From Bacteroidales bacterium (GTDB lineage Bacteria > Bacteroidota > Bacteroidia > Bacteroidales > VadinHA17): a DNA stretch of 64,000 nucleotides. Location: contig JALHSP010000127.1 of the NCBI GenBank assembly GCA_022865305.1, positions 62,001 through 126,000 on the forward strand. The letters are read 5' to 3'. Shown one piece after another: positions 36,012 through 43,779 of this stretch. The position numbers and the translations under genes were made by a program. The notes under the pieces are model-generated. The model did no database searches. It was not told where the DNA came from and was given only the letters and a program-made list of their open reading frames with translations. Positions within the stretch are counted from its first letter, which is position 1, and each line of letters begins with the position of its first letter.

Positions 36012-36503
36012 TTATGGCAGATCCCGGAGACATTTTAGTGGATCTTTACCACGTAGATCATGATTTACAGAGACAATGCCACGGTTGCATTCCATGAATG
36101 GGACAAATGAATACCAACCCATAATTCCTGGAGAGAAAATACTTTTGGGATAGTTAATCATGTTATTGAAATCAATTTGTCCGGTCAGGTTTATACTTTC
36201 ACTCTCGATGTTCAGGATTATACCATTCCAGGTAAAAGTGGATGAACCAACCTGAAGAAAGAGTCTCCTTTTATCCCACCTGAACTCATCTAGCGGGTAT
36301 CTTATGTAATCTGTACTGCCGGTATGTCCACTCATGATCTGAATGAATGCATGAGGATCATTTTCAACTAATGAAACTCCTGGAATAAATGAAAAAGTAT
36401 AAGTCAGATCCCGAGTGACATTTTTAAAATACCAGCCCTCAAAGTAGTGTTTCTTTCTTAGGTTGCCCTGGAAAACCTCGGGATTAAATAAACGCAGGCA
36501 CAT
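36012..36503 (-). pseudogene. Tocopherol cyclase-like gene, 3'-truncated
   Basis: The 163-codon frame matches the first half of the tocopherol cyclase-like family (PF14249-type proteins are about 300-350 residues): LFNPEVFQGNLRKKHYFEGW, TYTFSFIPGVSL, PHAFIQIMSG, YPLDEFRWDKRRLFLQVG, GIMGWYSFVPFMECNRGIVS. Just after VNHDLRGK the homology stops and the frame ends within about 13 codons; no continuation is found in any frame before the next gene 44 bases on. The second half, including the trademark second lipocalin-like domain, is lost. Confidence 0.7.
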
Positions 36504-36643
36504 TGAAATAAATAATATGTTAAAATAAACAAAATAAGTTATCTGAAGTTCAAATTGTCAGAAACACTATTACCTGATTTTAAGTTGCCCAGGTTGCTCT
36601 GCCTCGTTCACTTCGAGGAACCGCGTCGCTTATCCCGCTCTTA

Positions 36644-36666
36644 AAATAAAAAATGCTCCTGACGGA
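36644..36666 (-). repeat. GCTCC-type hairpin with T tail on the minus strand
   Basis: ATGCTCC-TGA-CGGAGCAT preceded by AAAAAA: read on the minus strand it is a hairpin followed by TTTTTTATTTT, so it could terminate minus-strand transcripts. Similar GCTCC/GGAGC palindromes recur in other Bacteroidota spacers. Confidence 0.6.
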
Positions 36667-36685
36667 GCATCGTATGTTTTGTGAT

Positions 36686-36716
36686 CTAGCTGTGAGTCGA
36701 ACTAATTTTCCACTAC
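36686..36716 (-). pseudogene. Degenerate tRNA 3' end
   Basis: On the minus strand the bases end in GTTCGACTC..CTAGATCA, resembling the T-arm and acceptor of the intact tRNA-Lys at 37838 (GTTCGAATC..CTGGATCA). The T-stem no longer pairs and no full cloverleaf is found upstream. A hairpin with T tail follows at 36644. Confidence 0.4.
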
Positions 36717-36837
36717 GCTTATAATCAATTAAATACAGAGGTGCACTTTATACAGGTCTCGAAAAATACATCTCTCCGGAGTTAAAACGTAGAGCCTTTG
36801 AGCCGTTGTGCCACCCCTGCGTTCTGGTCCCTCCCTA

Positions 36838-36900
36838 AAAATAGCCAAAGGGCTATTTTCTTAACGGTCAGTCCTCTTTTGACTGGCAATAGCCTTTTTT
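36838..36900 (+). promoter_or_regulatory. Attenuator-like alternative hairpins with T6 tail
   Basis: AAAATAGCC (36838-36846), GGCTATTTT (36851-36859) and AATAGCC (36888-36894) followed by six T. The middle segment can pair with either the first or the last; the second choice encloses a further stem CAGTC/GACTG (36869-36884) and ends in the T tail. No open gene follows closely; acylphosphatase begins 230 bases on. Confidence 0.45.
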
Positions 36901-36917
36901 GCTTCAACAAAATAAAA

Positions 36918-37004
36918 CTAACTCACCCACCTGTCGCCTTTATTGTCTTTCTGGCGATAACTAATGAAAATGTCGTAGTTATAGCCTTCAATAATGCTTG
37001 ACAT
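36918..37004 (-). pseudogene. TIR-domain gene remnant (N-terminal 28 codons)
   Basis: From an ATG at 37004 the frame reads MSSIIEGYNYDIFISYRQKD then NKGDRWVS and a stop. The YDIFISYRQKDN phrase is the first strand and loop of a TIR domain as it begins many large TIR proteins of Bacteroidota. Nothing convincing continues beyond the stop, although short stretches such as FVEAKKAIA follow in the same frame. The 36504-37127 space otherwise contains the hairpins and tRNA relic listed. Confidence 0.6.
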
Positions 37005-37102
37005 CACAGTTCTATTTATTTCATTATCAAATTTAAACCAAAGTCAGGCTAAACGCAAAAATTTATTTAGATCGGCTGTCCTGAATAGTTTTATAATGCT
37101 GT

Positions 37103-37110
37103 TATATTTG
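37103..37110 (+). promoter_or_regulatory. Possible -7 box (TATATTTG) of the acylphosphatase gene
   Basis: TATATTTG fits TAnnTTTG, 18 bases before the acylphosphatase ATG. Confidence 0.45.
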
Positions 37111-37127
37111 ATATTTAATACTTAGCA

Positions 37128-37406
37128 ATGAAGGAGAAGCTGCTTTATAAGATTCATGTCACAGGACAGGTTCAGGGGGTAGGATTCAGATGGGGTGCTG
37201 CAACTGAGGCCGGGAATCGTGGCATTAAGGGTTACGTAAAAAACTTACCCAATGGGAGTGTTTATATAGAGGCTGAAGGATCCAGAGAACAGCTGAATGC
37301 TTTTGTTGAATGGTGCAAACAGGGACCAGTCTTTAGTATTGTAGAAACCGTAACCGCAGATCCTTTTCCTCCAGTCAATTATTCAGATTTTCTGATCGAA
37401 CATTAG
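37128..37406 (+). CDS. acyP: Acylphosphatase
   Basis: A 92-residue small enzyme that hydrolyses acyl phosphates such as acetyl phosphate or carbamoyl phosphate. The two catalytic residues are in place: Arg21 in VTGQVQGVGFRW and Asn39 in GYVKNLPNGSV. The ferredoxin-like fold is completed by EAEGSREQLNAFVEWCKQGP. Given the acetyl- and butyryl-phosphate genes at 12-17 kb, a housekeeping link is conceivable, but the genes are far apart. Confidence 0.95.
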   Translation: MKEKLLYKIHVTGQVQGVGFRWGAATEAGNRGIKGYVKNLPNGSVYIEAEGSREQLNAFVEWCKQGPVFSIVETVTADPFPPVNYSDFLIEH

Positions 37407-37460
37407 GATTTCAGAAAGCTGATTTTAGCTATATTATTATATCTGCAGAAGATTTTTTTG

Positions 37461-37745
37461 TCAGTAATGAGGCGAAAAGGGGAGGTGGTGGTTTGGTCCA
37501 CACTCTCTAAATAACTGAAAGACCTGCTTATTCTGCTTGTTTATCTCAGCCAGGATCTTGTCCTTTACCTGCATCAATTGCAACCGCAAATCTGCGAACA
37601 TGTCTGGTTCTTCTTCAGAATTCATCCATTCGTCGATTTTAGTCGAACTTTTCGTCCGATTTTCCCGCAGGAAAGTAATTTCTTCATGATTTTCATCTTT
37701 GGTATATTTAATTAGAATGATTCTAAAGAAGAGCGGTTTTTGCAT
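37461..37745 (-). CDS. Small hypothetical protein (uncertain)
   Basis: A 94-codon frame, MQKPLFFRIILIKYTKD.., with a plausible helical charged middle (EPDMFADLRLQLMQVKDKIL then EINKQNKQVFQLF) and no family I recognise. No signal peptide or membrane segment. Codon use looks coding-like, but it lies in the decay corridor between acyP and tRNA fragments and could be a remnant. Confidence 0.35.
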   Translation of the reverse strand: MQKPLFFRIILIKYTKDENHEEITFLRENRTKSSTKIDEWMNSEEEPDMFADLRLQLMQVKDKILAEINKQNKQVFQLFRECGPNHHLPFSPHY

Positions 37746-37837
37746 CAGTTTTTGATGAAATCAGGAAATGGTTGGAATTGAGATTATTCTAAAACAGAAA
37801 ATCCACTGAATATCAGCGGAGTAGTCTATTTGTCTTG

Positions 37838-37910
37838 TGATCCAGCTGGGATTCGAACCCAGGACCCCATCCTTAAAAGGGATGTGCTCTACCAGCTGAG
37901 CTACTGAATC
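37838..37910 (-). tRNA. tRNA-Lys (anticodon TTT)
   Basis: A full cloverleaf on the minus strand: acceptor GATTCAG/CTGGATC, D-arm GCTC..GAGC with AGCTGGTA loop, anticodon stem CATCC/GGATG with loop CTTTTAA (anticodon TTT), variable GGGTC, T-arm CTGGG-TTCGAAT-CCCAG, discriminator A. 73 bases; CCA is not encoded. Confidence 0.9.
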
Positions 37911-37927
37911 AAACTTTCATAATCAAA

Positions 37928-37981
37928 GAACCCACGACCCTTCCGCAAAGCGGAATGCTCTACCTGCTGAGCTACTGAATC
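37928..37981 (-). pseudogene. Partial tRNA copy (5' three quarters)
   Basis: On the minus strand it starts with the same GATTCAGTAGCTCAGC.GGTAGAGCA as the tRNA-Lys 17 bases downstream, but the anticodon arm is a perfect hairpin TTCCGC-TTT-GCGGAA with no room for a normal seven-base loop, and the sequence ends after GTGGGTTC in the T-arm. The 3' T-strand and acceptor are missing. Confidence 0.7.
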
Positions 37982-38125
37982 TTCCTTTAATTTTTGCGAG
38001 TGCAAATTTACGATAAATTTGATTCAATACAAATAATGGAATTATTTTTAAAATTATTTGTAATGAAATCCCATCAGCTACGTCTTGCAGATAAATGAAC
38101 TAGTAAAACTTAATAATTAATAGCT

Positions 38126-38629
38126 ATGAAAAAACTGTTTTGGATCGTAACATTATTAGCCTCTCTTTCAATCGCTAGCGGACAAAAGTCAATAGATGCA
38201 TTATTCAACAGGTACGCCGGCAGGGATGGATTTACCACAATAACCATCAACGGAAATCTGCTGAAACTTGCCCGTTTGCTTGATGATGATGATGAAGAAA
38301 ATCCATTACCAGGAGATATCACAGAGATCAGGATACTTGTACAGGAGGATAAAGAGATGCAGGTTGAGAATTTCTATGATCTGGTAATCAGGGATATTTA
38401 TATCAAAGACTATGAAGAATTTATGAGAGTAAAAGAATCAGACCAGGACCTCAGGATGCTGGTACGTTCAGACGGTAACATATTCAAAGAGTTTCTGCTT
38501 GTTGCCGGCGGGGATGATAATTTTATAATCCAGGTAAAAGGAAATATGACATACAAAGAAGCTAGGAAATTTTCATCTGATATAAAGAATGGTCATGGAT
38601 TGAACCTGTGTCATAACATAATTGACTGA
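38126..38629 (+). CDS. DUF4252 secreted protein, first paralogue
   Basis: 167 residues with signal peptide (MKKLFWIVTLLASLSIASGQ). DUF4252 is a Bacteroidota family of unknown function. Seen are SIDALFNRYAGRDGFTTITI, the ITEIRILVQED strand, YDLVIRDIYIKDYEEFMRVK and the near C-terminal ..FIIQVKGNMTY. Its paralogue lies at 39774, with an ECF sigma factor and anti-sigma between them. It is tightly linked to the sigma gene (47 bases to the chosen start). The C-terminal acidic cluster DDDDEEN near residue 52 is not in the paralogue. Confidence 0.85.
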   Translation: MKKLFWIVTLLASLSIASGQKSIDALFNRYAGRDGFTTITINGNLLKLARLLDDDDEENPLPGDITEIRILVQEDKEMQVENFYDLVIRDIYIKDYEEFMRVKESDQDLRMLVRSDGNIFKEFLLVAGGDDNFIIQVKGNMTYKEARKFSSDIKNGHGLNLCHNIID

Positions 38630-38675
38630 AGATGTAACTATCTTTGTCAGAAATGACATAATTGCTTTTCTGAGA

Positions 38676-39218
38676 ATGACCAGAACTGAATTCAATGACC
38701 TTGTACTGAAGATAAGCCGCAAATTATATGGATATGCTTACCGCATCCTTAAAGACCAGGCTGGAGCAGAAGATGCTGTACAGGAGGTTTTCATAAAACT
38801 CTGGAAAATGAACTCACGCCTCGGAGAATATAAGAGCATTGAAGCACTCGCATCGACAATGACAAAAAACTATTGTATCGACCAGCTGAGAAAAGTAAAA
38901 CAGTTTAAAGATAACAATGATAAATCCGTTACCTTATTGCATGCATCTGAACCAACTCCCTATGAACAAATGGAAAGGAGTGAAACAGCATCCATCATAG
39001 GCCGGTTAATTGAAAAGTTACCGGATACTTACCGGGAAATGATTCAGCTGAGAGATATTGACGGTCTTTCTTATGAGGAAATTGCTATACAAACAGATCA
39101 GAATATCAATACATTAAGGGTAAACTTATCGAGAGCAAGAAAGTTAATCAGGGATGAATTCAAAAGATATTTTTATGAATACAGAGGAAATAAAAAGGCT
39201 GCTGGAAAAATATTATAG
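38676..39218 (+). CDS. ECF-type RNA polymerase sigma factor
   Basis: 180 residues from MTRTEFNDLVLKISRKLYGYA (chosen because region 2 begins here; the longer frame overlaps the preceding gene). Region 2: AYRILKDQAGAEDAVQEVFI and KLWKMNSRL; region 4: LPDTYREMIQLRDIDGLSYE with the HTH EEIAIQTDQNINTLRVNLSRARK. It would direct RNA polymerase to a small regulon, probably including this cluster. The anti-sigma gene overlaps its last 44 bases, so the two are translated together. Confidence 0.92.
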   Translation: MTRTEFNDLVLKISRKLYGYAYRILKDQAGAEDAVQEVFIKLWKMNSRLGEYKSIEALASTMTKNYCIDQLRKVKQFKDNNDKSVTLLHASEPTPYEQMERSETASIIGRLIEKLPDTYREMIQLRDIDGLSYEEIAIQTDQNINTLRVNLSRARKLIRDEFKRYFYEYRGNKKAAGKIL

Positions 39219-39750
39219 CGCAGAATGTTCCAAAGAGGAGGAAATGGTCCTGAGAAAGTTCTTCATTGAAGAGGATATCCCTGAGGAATTGCGTGAAGAA
39301 AAGGAGATCTTCGATTATTATTCTGTATCAGCCACTGTTCCGGAACCATCTGATGGTTTTGAAGAAAGGATAATCTCGGCCATTGACAATGCTGATTCTG
39401 TATTTACAACGACCGGCAGGCGAAAACTCTGGCTCTCAATTGCCAGCATTGCTGCAGGATTGCTGATCCTTACGGGATCATATTTCTTTTTCATAAACAG
39501 ATCAGAAAACACTGATACATTTTCTGATCCCGATATAGCTTATGCAGAAGCAATGAAAATACTCTGCAATGTATCGGCACGTCTGAACCACGGAACCCAG
39601 GCTCTCGAAACTATTGCCATGATGCAGGATGTTCCCGGGAAAAGTTTAAAAACGATAAATAAATCCACAACAATCATAGAGGAAAAACTAAAAACTCTGG
39701 ATTATTTTAATAAAGCAATTGAAATAATTAACCCAAATAAAAAAGAATAA
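39175..39750 (+). CDS. Membrane-spanning anti-sigma factor
   Basis: 191 residues from MNTEEIKRLLEKYYSAECSK. The cytoplasmic N-terminal part (1-82) has the short helical EEEMVLRKFF/EIFDYYS pattern of Bacteroidota anti-sigma factors, one membrane helix follows at about 85-107 (WLSIASIAAGLLILTGSYFFF), and about 85 residues lie outside. No zinc-binding HxxxC motif is seen. Its overlap with the sigma gene is the usual arrangement for a sigma/anti-sigma pair. Release could be by proteolysis; a PrsW-type protease is coded at 43780, but no link is shown. Confidence 0.78.
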   Translation: MNTEEIKRLLEKYYSAECSKEEEMVLRKFFIEEDIPEELREEKEIFDYYSVSATVPEPSDGFEERIISAIDNADSVFTTTGRRKLWLSIASIAAGLLILTGSYFFFINRSENTDTFSDPDIAYAEAMKILCNVSARLNHGTQALETIAMMQDVPGKSLKTINKSTTIIEEKLKTLDYFNKAIEIINPNKKE

Positions 39751-39773
39751 TAAAACAAATAATAATAAACGAT

Positions 39774-40298
39774 ATGAAGAAGCTAATTATCCTGAGTACA
39801 ATACTTTGCATGTTCCAGGCACTACAGGCTCAGAAAAGTGCAATAGATGATTTCTTTGATAAATATTCAGAAAGAGAAGGATTTACCACCGTTTACATTT
39901 CCAGTAAACTGCTCAGTCTTTTCACTCCAAAAGATGCCAACAAAGAGGATGGCAGCGATATGATAGCTCGTATCAAGTCAATAAGGATCCTCTCCGTCGA
40001 GGATTCACTTCTGAACATGAACATGAACTTCTACAAAGAATTAAGCAATAAACTTGATCTTTCTGTATATGAAGAACTTATGGTTGTCAAGGAAGGGAGC
40101 GAAACAACCAAATTCCTGATCAGGCAGACCGGGGATTTAATTTCAGAATTACTTGTAATTACAGGCGGTCCAAATGATAATACACTGATTTCTATTAAAG
40201 GTGATCTGGATATGAAAAGTCTCTCCAAAATGTCAAAAGATTTAGGTATTGAGGAACTTGAAAATCTTGAAAACATAGAAAAGAAAGAGCCTGAATAA
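39774..40298 (+). CDS. DUF4252 secreted protein, second paralogue
   Basis: 174 residues with a signal peptide ending in ALQAQ. It matches the first DUF4252 gene along its length: SAIDDFFDKYSEREGFTTVYI, IKSIRILSVED, FYKELSNKLDLSVYEELMVV, GPNDNTLISIKGDLDM. The tail is Glu-rich (ELENLENIEKKEPE). It follows the anti-sigma gene by 23 bases, so the two DUF4252 proteins bracket the regulators in one unit. Confidence 0.85.
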   Translation: MKKLIILSTILCMFQALQAQKSAIDDFFDKYSEREGFTTVYISSKLLSLFTPKDANKEDGSDMIARIKSIRILSVEDSLLNMNMNFYKELSNKLDLSVYEELMVVKEGSETTKFLIRQTGDLISELLVITGGPNDNTLISIKGDLDMKSLSKMSKDLGIEELENLENIEKKEPE

Positions 40299-40348
40299 TA
40301 TCGTTACCAGTGTTTTACAGGATTGAAAATCAAATCGGGGATTTTTCA

Positions 40349-40356
40349 TATATTTG
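40349..40356 (+). promoter_or_regulatory. Possible -7 box (TATATTTG) of the DUF6588-like gene
   Basis: TATATTTG, 31 bases before the start of the outer-membrane protein gene; suggests its own promoter. Confidence 0.45.
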
Positions 40357-40386
40357 TTAATTGTTTTTTAAATCAATTACATAAGT

Positions 40387-41454
40387 ATGGAAAACCCGAT
40401 TTTAAAGAGACTTCTGGTTTCAGGGATTGCCTTGATAATATCTTCATCATCTTCCTTCTGCCAGTTTAATGTTGATTTTCTGAAAAGTGCTCCTGCCGAT
40501 GGTGTTAAATTCATCCAAGCCTATATTACTCCCTGGGCAAATGCCTTTGGAGCAGGTCTGAACGGAAGCTGGTATAATACAGCAAAGCCTCATAAATTCA
40601 GCGGATTTGATGTTACCTTAGGAGTTAATGTCGGATTTGTTCCTTCATCAGCAGAGACCTTTGAAATATCCTCGCTTGGACTTTCTTCTTCAATAACAGG
40701 AACAGGTTCAGCGCCTACCATTGCAGGTCCAAAAAATGATGGTCCTGCTCTGACATATTCAGAAAGTGGTGTAGCACTTGCGACTTTTAATACTCCTCCG
40801 GGTACCGCATGGAAAGCCATTCCTGTACCAACTGCTCAGGTGGGTATCGGACTTCCCCTGGGAAGCGAACTGAAGGTGAGATTCATTCCCCGGATTCCTA
40901 TTAACGAAGGAAATGTCATGTTATGGGGATTTGGCTTAATGCACAGTATAATGCAATATATCCCGGGAAATGAATTAATCCCGGTCGATGCATCTGTTTT
41001 TGCAGGTTATACAAGGCTGAATGGAAATGTACCTTTAAGCTTAGAATACGGGGCTCCCAGCAACTATGTGACATATAATCCGGCAACTGATTTCAATGAT
41101 CAGAACATGTCTGTTACGGTCGAAGCTTTAAATATTTGTGCTATAGGCTCTTTCAATCTTCCTGTGATTTCATTTTATGGCGGTCTGGGATACAGCAAGA
41201 CAAGAACACTTGTCGAACTTACAGGTAATTTCCCGACGCCTGTCCTGGTCACAACAGGAACTCCACATTCTGAATATAATGACAACGGAGTTAAACAAGG
41301 CTCAGACTTTCCTGAAATGGATATCAGGAACTTTTCAGGTCTCAGAGCCAATATCGGCTTCAGGATCAAGCTGGCCGTTGTAACATTTCATGCTGATTAT
41401 ACCAGGTCACAATATAACGTGCTATCAGCAGGATTGGGAATCTCATTCAGATAA
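40387..41454 (+). CDS. Outer-membrane beta-barrel-like protein (DUF6588 type)
   Basis: 355 residues with a signal peptide (ending SSSFCQF) and strands of alternating aromatic and polar residues: WANAFGAGLNGSWYNTAKPH, FDVTLGVNVGFVP, VPTAQVGIGLPLG, FGLMHSIMQYIPG and a C-terminal VTFHADYTRSQYNVLSAGLG ending in SFR. The set fits the DUF6588 family of Bacteroidota outer-membrane proteins; that name is from memory of the pattern. Role unknown. It follows the sigma/DUF4252 unit and could be in its regulon. A strong terminator ends the region. Confidence 0.78.
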   Translation: MENPILKRLLVSGIALIISSSSSFCQFNVDFLKSAPADGVKFIQAYITPWANAFGAGLNGSWYNTAKPHKFSGFDVTLGVNVGFVPSSAETFEISSLGLSSSITGTGSAPTIAGPKNDGPALTYSESGVALATFNTPPGTAWKAIPVPTAQVGIGLPLGSELKVRFIPRIPINEGNVMLWGFGLMHSIMQYIPGNELIPVDASVFAGYTRLNGNVPLSLEYGAPSNYVTYNPATDFNDQNMSVTVEALNICAIGSFNLPVISFYGGLGYSKTRTLVELTGNFPTPVLVTTGTPHSEYNDNGVKQGSDFPEMDIRNFSGLRANIGFRIKLAVVTFHADYTRSQYNVLSAGLGISFR

Positions 41455-41474
41455 TTAGAATCGAATTAAAACTG

Positions 41475-41514
41475 AAATCCCCGGGAATTCCCAGAATAAC
41501 CGGGGATTTTTTTT
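41475..41514 (+). terminator. Rho-independent terminator
   Basis: AAATCCCCGG (41475-41484) pairs with CCGGGGATTT (41500-41509), followed by a T run to 41514, after the DUF6588-like gene. Confidence 0.92.
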
Positions 41515-41590
41515 GGATTTAAACACTACTTGTTTTTTAACTTCTTAATATTTGTTTACTTGCATTTAAATTAATTCATACGGGGACAGG

Positions 41591-43762
41591 GTGGAATCTA
41601 AAAGGGTATATTCAGGATACAGAGCTTTGCTTCAGGCCGCCAGGAATTCAGTAACTCCCGGAGATTTTAAAAAGATAAGAAGAGCTCTTGACCTGGCATC
41701 GAAAGCCTGCGGTGATAAGATTATTCTTACAGGCGAGCCCCAGGTACTGCATGCTCTCTCAGTAGCAAGGATTATTGCCGGAGAAATGGGACTTGGTCTG
41801 ACCTCCATTATCACCGCTCTTCTTCATGATTCGTTTGGCAGCCTGGGTCTGACACCGGCTGAACTTGAAAAGGAATTCGGGAAGAAGGTCGTTGAGATAC
41901 TGAACGGTTTTTCACGGATTTCCAGCATAGATTCCATGCAGTCATCATACCAGGCTGAAAACTTCCGTAAATTATTGCTGAGCCTTGCCGACGATGTGAG
42001 GGTTATATTGATAAAGCTTGTTGAAAGACTCGAATATATGAGGAATCTCGACGATGCTCCCGAGAAAGAAAGATTACCCCTTGCCTCTGAAACATATTTC
42101 CTGTATGCACCATTGGCTCATCGACTTGGATACTACAATATCAAATCGGAGATGGAGGACCTGGCTATTAAATATCTTGAGCCGGAACAATACAAGCATA
42201 TTGAATCGAGATTAAAACAAACAACAGCATCAAGAAACAGGCTGATACGCGAATTCTCAGCTCCCCTGAATGAGATACTCGTGAAGCAAGGCTTTAAGTT
42301 CACTATTAAAAGTCGCACAAAATCAATCCACTCAATTATGCTAAAGATGAAAAAGCAGGGAGTGGAACTGGAGGAGGTTTATGATCTTTTTGCAGTGAGG
42401 ATAATAATTGACAGTGATGCTGAAAATGAAAAGTCCGATTGCTGGAAAGCATACTCTGTCGTTACTGATCTTTATCAGCCTAATCCCAGCAGATTACGGG
42501 ACTGGATTTCAGTTCCAAAGTCAAACGGATATGAATCCCTGCATACCACAGTCGTTGGTCCGAGAGGGAAATGGGTTGAGGTTCAGATACGGTCTGAAAG
42601 AATGGATGAGATTGCAGAAAAAGGTCTGGCGGCACATTTCAAATATAAGGGAATAAAAGGAGAAGGCGGGCTTGATACATGGCTTACGAAAATGCGGGAA
42701 ATACTGGAATCATCTGAAAAAGAGGATGCTGCATTTTTAGATCAGGTCAGGTCAGGCCTCTATACGGATGAAGTTTTCGTTTTTACACCGAAAGGAGATC
42801 TCCGTCAGTTACCGGCAGGTTCGACAGTACTTGATTTTGCTTTCGATATTCACACTGCTGTCGGAGCTTCCTGTGTCGGAGGCAAGGTAAATGGGAAAAA
42901 TGTAACAATAAAACATGTCCTTCAGAACGGTGACCATGTCGATATTATCAGATCGAAAAGCCAGAAACCAAAACAGGACTGGCTTTCATTCGTCGTGACG
43001 AATAAAGCAAAAACCAAGATAAAACAAGCTCTCAATGAGGAGAAAACCAGGGCTGCTGCTGAAGGAAAAGAGATACTGATGCGACGGCTCAAGAACTGGA
43101 AAATACCATATGGCGACGCTATTGTACAGAAGCTGATAACATTTTATAATCTGAAAACTGCACAGGACCTTTATTTCCTTATAACAACGGGTAAGATTGA
43201 GCTTCTGGATATAAAAGAGGTTCTTCAGAAAGAAGATGCAGGAGAACCTGTTGTTTCTCCCGTATTAGCATCGGAAAAAGAAACAAAAGATCTGCTGGAG
43301 ACTCAGTATACCGATTTCCTGGTTATTGATGACAGGGTAGAAGGTCTTGACTATAAACTGGCAAAATGCTGCAATCCGGTATTTGGCGACAGCGTTTTTG
43401 GTTTCGTAACAATATCGGAAGGAATAAAAATTCACAGGACCAGTTGCCCTAATGCACATTATATGATGGCAAGATATCCCTACAGGGTGGTAGTTGCCCG
43501 CTGGACTAAAACAAAAAGCAGCACTTCCTTTATCGCTACTGTTAAGATAACAGGATTAGAGGATATAGGCATCGTAAACAAAATCGCTGATATTATATCA
43601 GGATATAATGTCAACATCAGGAGTTTCAGCTATAATATTAATGAAGGAATGTTTGAAGGCATACTGAATATCATGGTACCGAATAATGATGTACTTTATG
43701 GAATAATAAAAAAAATACATTCGATCAAAGGGATTTTGAAAGCTGCGCGGCAGCATAGTTAA
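41591..43762 (+). CDS. RelA/SpoT-family (p)ppGpp synthetase, hydrolase site degenerate
   Basis: 723 residues, GTG start (MESKRVYSGYRALLQ). Order: HD domain (1-190), synthetase domain (220-350), TGS (about 395-455), helical region, and a C-terminal ACT domain. The synthetase motifs are intact: KSRTKSIHSIMLKM, DLFAVRIII, SRLRDWISVPKSNGYESLHT, VEVQIRSERMDEIAEKGLAAH. In the HD domain His54, His79 and Asp80 remain (LLHDSFGS), but the Glu-Asp pair that follows HD in active hydrolases (HDxxED) is Gly-Ser. The basic synthetase loop is RLRD, the type of bifunctional enzymes. Likely a synthetase with weak or no hydrolase. Other Rel homologues would then be needed elsewhere. Confidence 0.93.
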   Translation: MESKRVYSGYRALLQAARNSVTPGDFKKIRRALDLASKACGDKIILTGEPQVLHALSVARIIAGEMGLGLTSIITALLHDSFGSLGLTPAELEKEFGKKVVEILNGFSRISSIDSMQSSYQAENFRKLLLSLADDVRVILIKLVERLEYMRNLDDAPEKERLPLASETYFLYAPLAHRLGYYNIKSEMEDLAIKYLEPEQYKHIESRLKQTTASRNRLIREFSAPLNEILVKQGFKFTIKSRTKSIHSIMLKMKKQGVELEEVYDLFAVRIIIDSDAENEKSDCWKAYSVVTDLYQPNPSRLRDWISVPKSNGYESLHTTVVGPRGKWVEVQIRSERMDEIAEKGLAAHFKYKGIKGEGGLDTWLTKMREILESSEKEDAAFLDQVRSGLYTDEVFVFTPKGDLRQLPAGSTVLDFAFDIHTAVGASCVGGKVNGKNVTIKHVLQNGDHVDIIRSKSQKPKQDWLSFVVTNKAKTKIKQALNEEKTRAAAEGKEILMRRLKNWKIPYGDAIVQKLITFYNLKTAQDLYFLITTGKIELLDIKEVLQKEDAGEPVVSPVLASEKETKDLLETQYTDFLVIDDRVEGLDYKLAKCCNPVFGDSVFGFVTISEGIKIHRTSCPNAHYMMARYPYRVVVARWTKTKSSTSFIATVKITGLEDIGIVNKIADIISGYNVNIRSFSYNINEGMFEGILNIMVPNNDVLYGIIKKIHSIKGILKAARQHS

Positions 43763-43779
43763 CATAAAAACATAATTAA

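Noticed and set aside
36686-36830. Possible tmRNA or other structured RNA on the minus strand, ending in a tRNA-like 3' end and a hairpin with T tail
   Set aside because: No tag frame, no 5' acceptor strand and no known consensus; kept only as a degenerate tRNA end.
36798-37001. A 67-codon plus-strand frame
   Set aside because: It crosses the alternative hairpins and is antisense to the TIR remnant.
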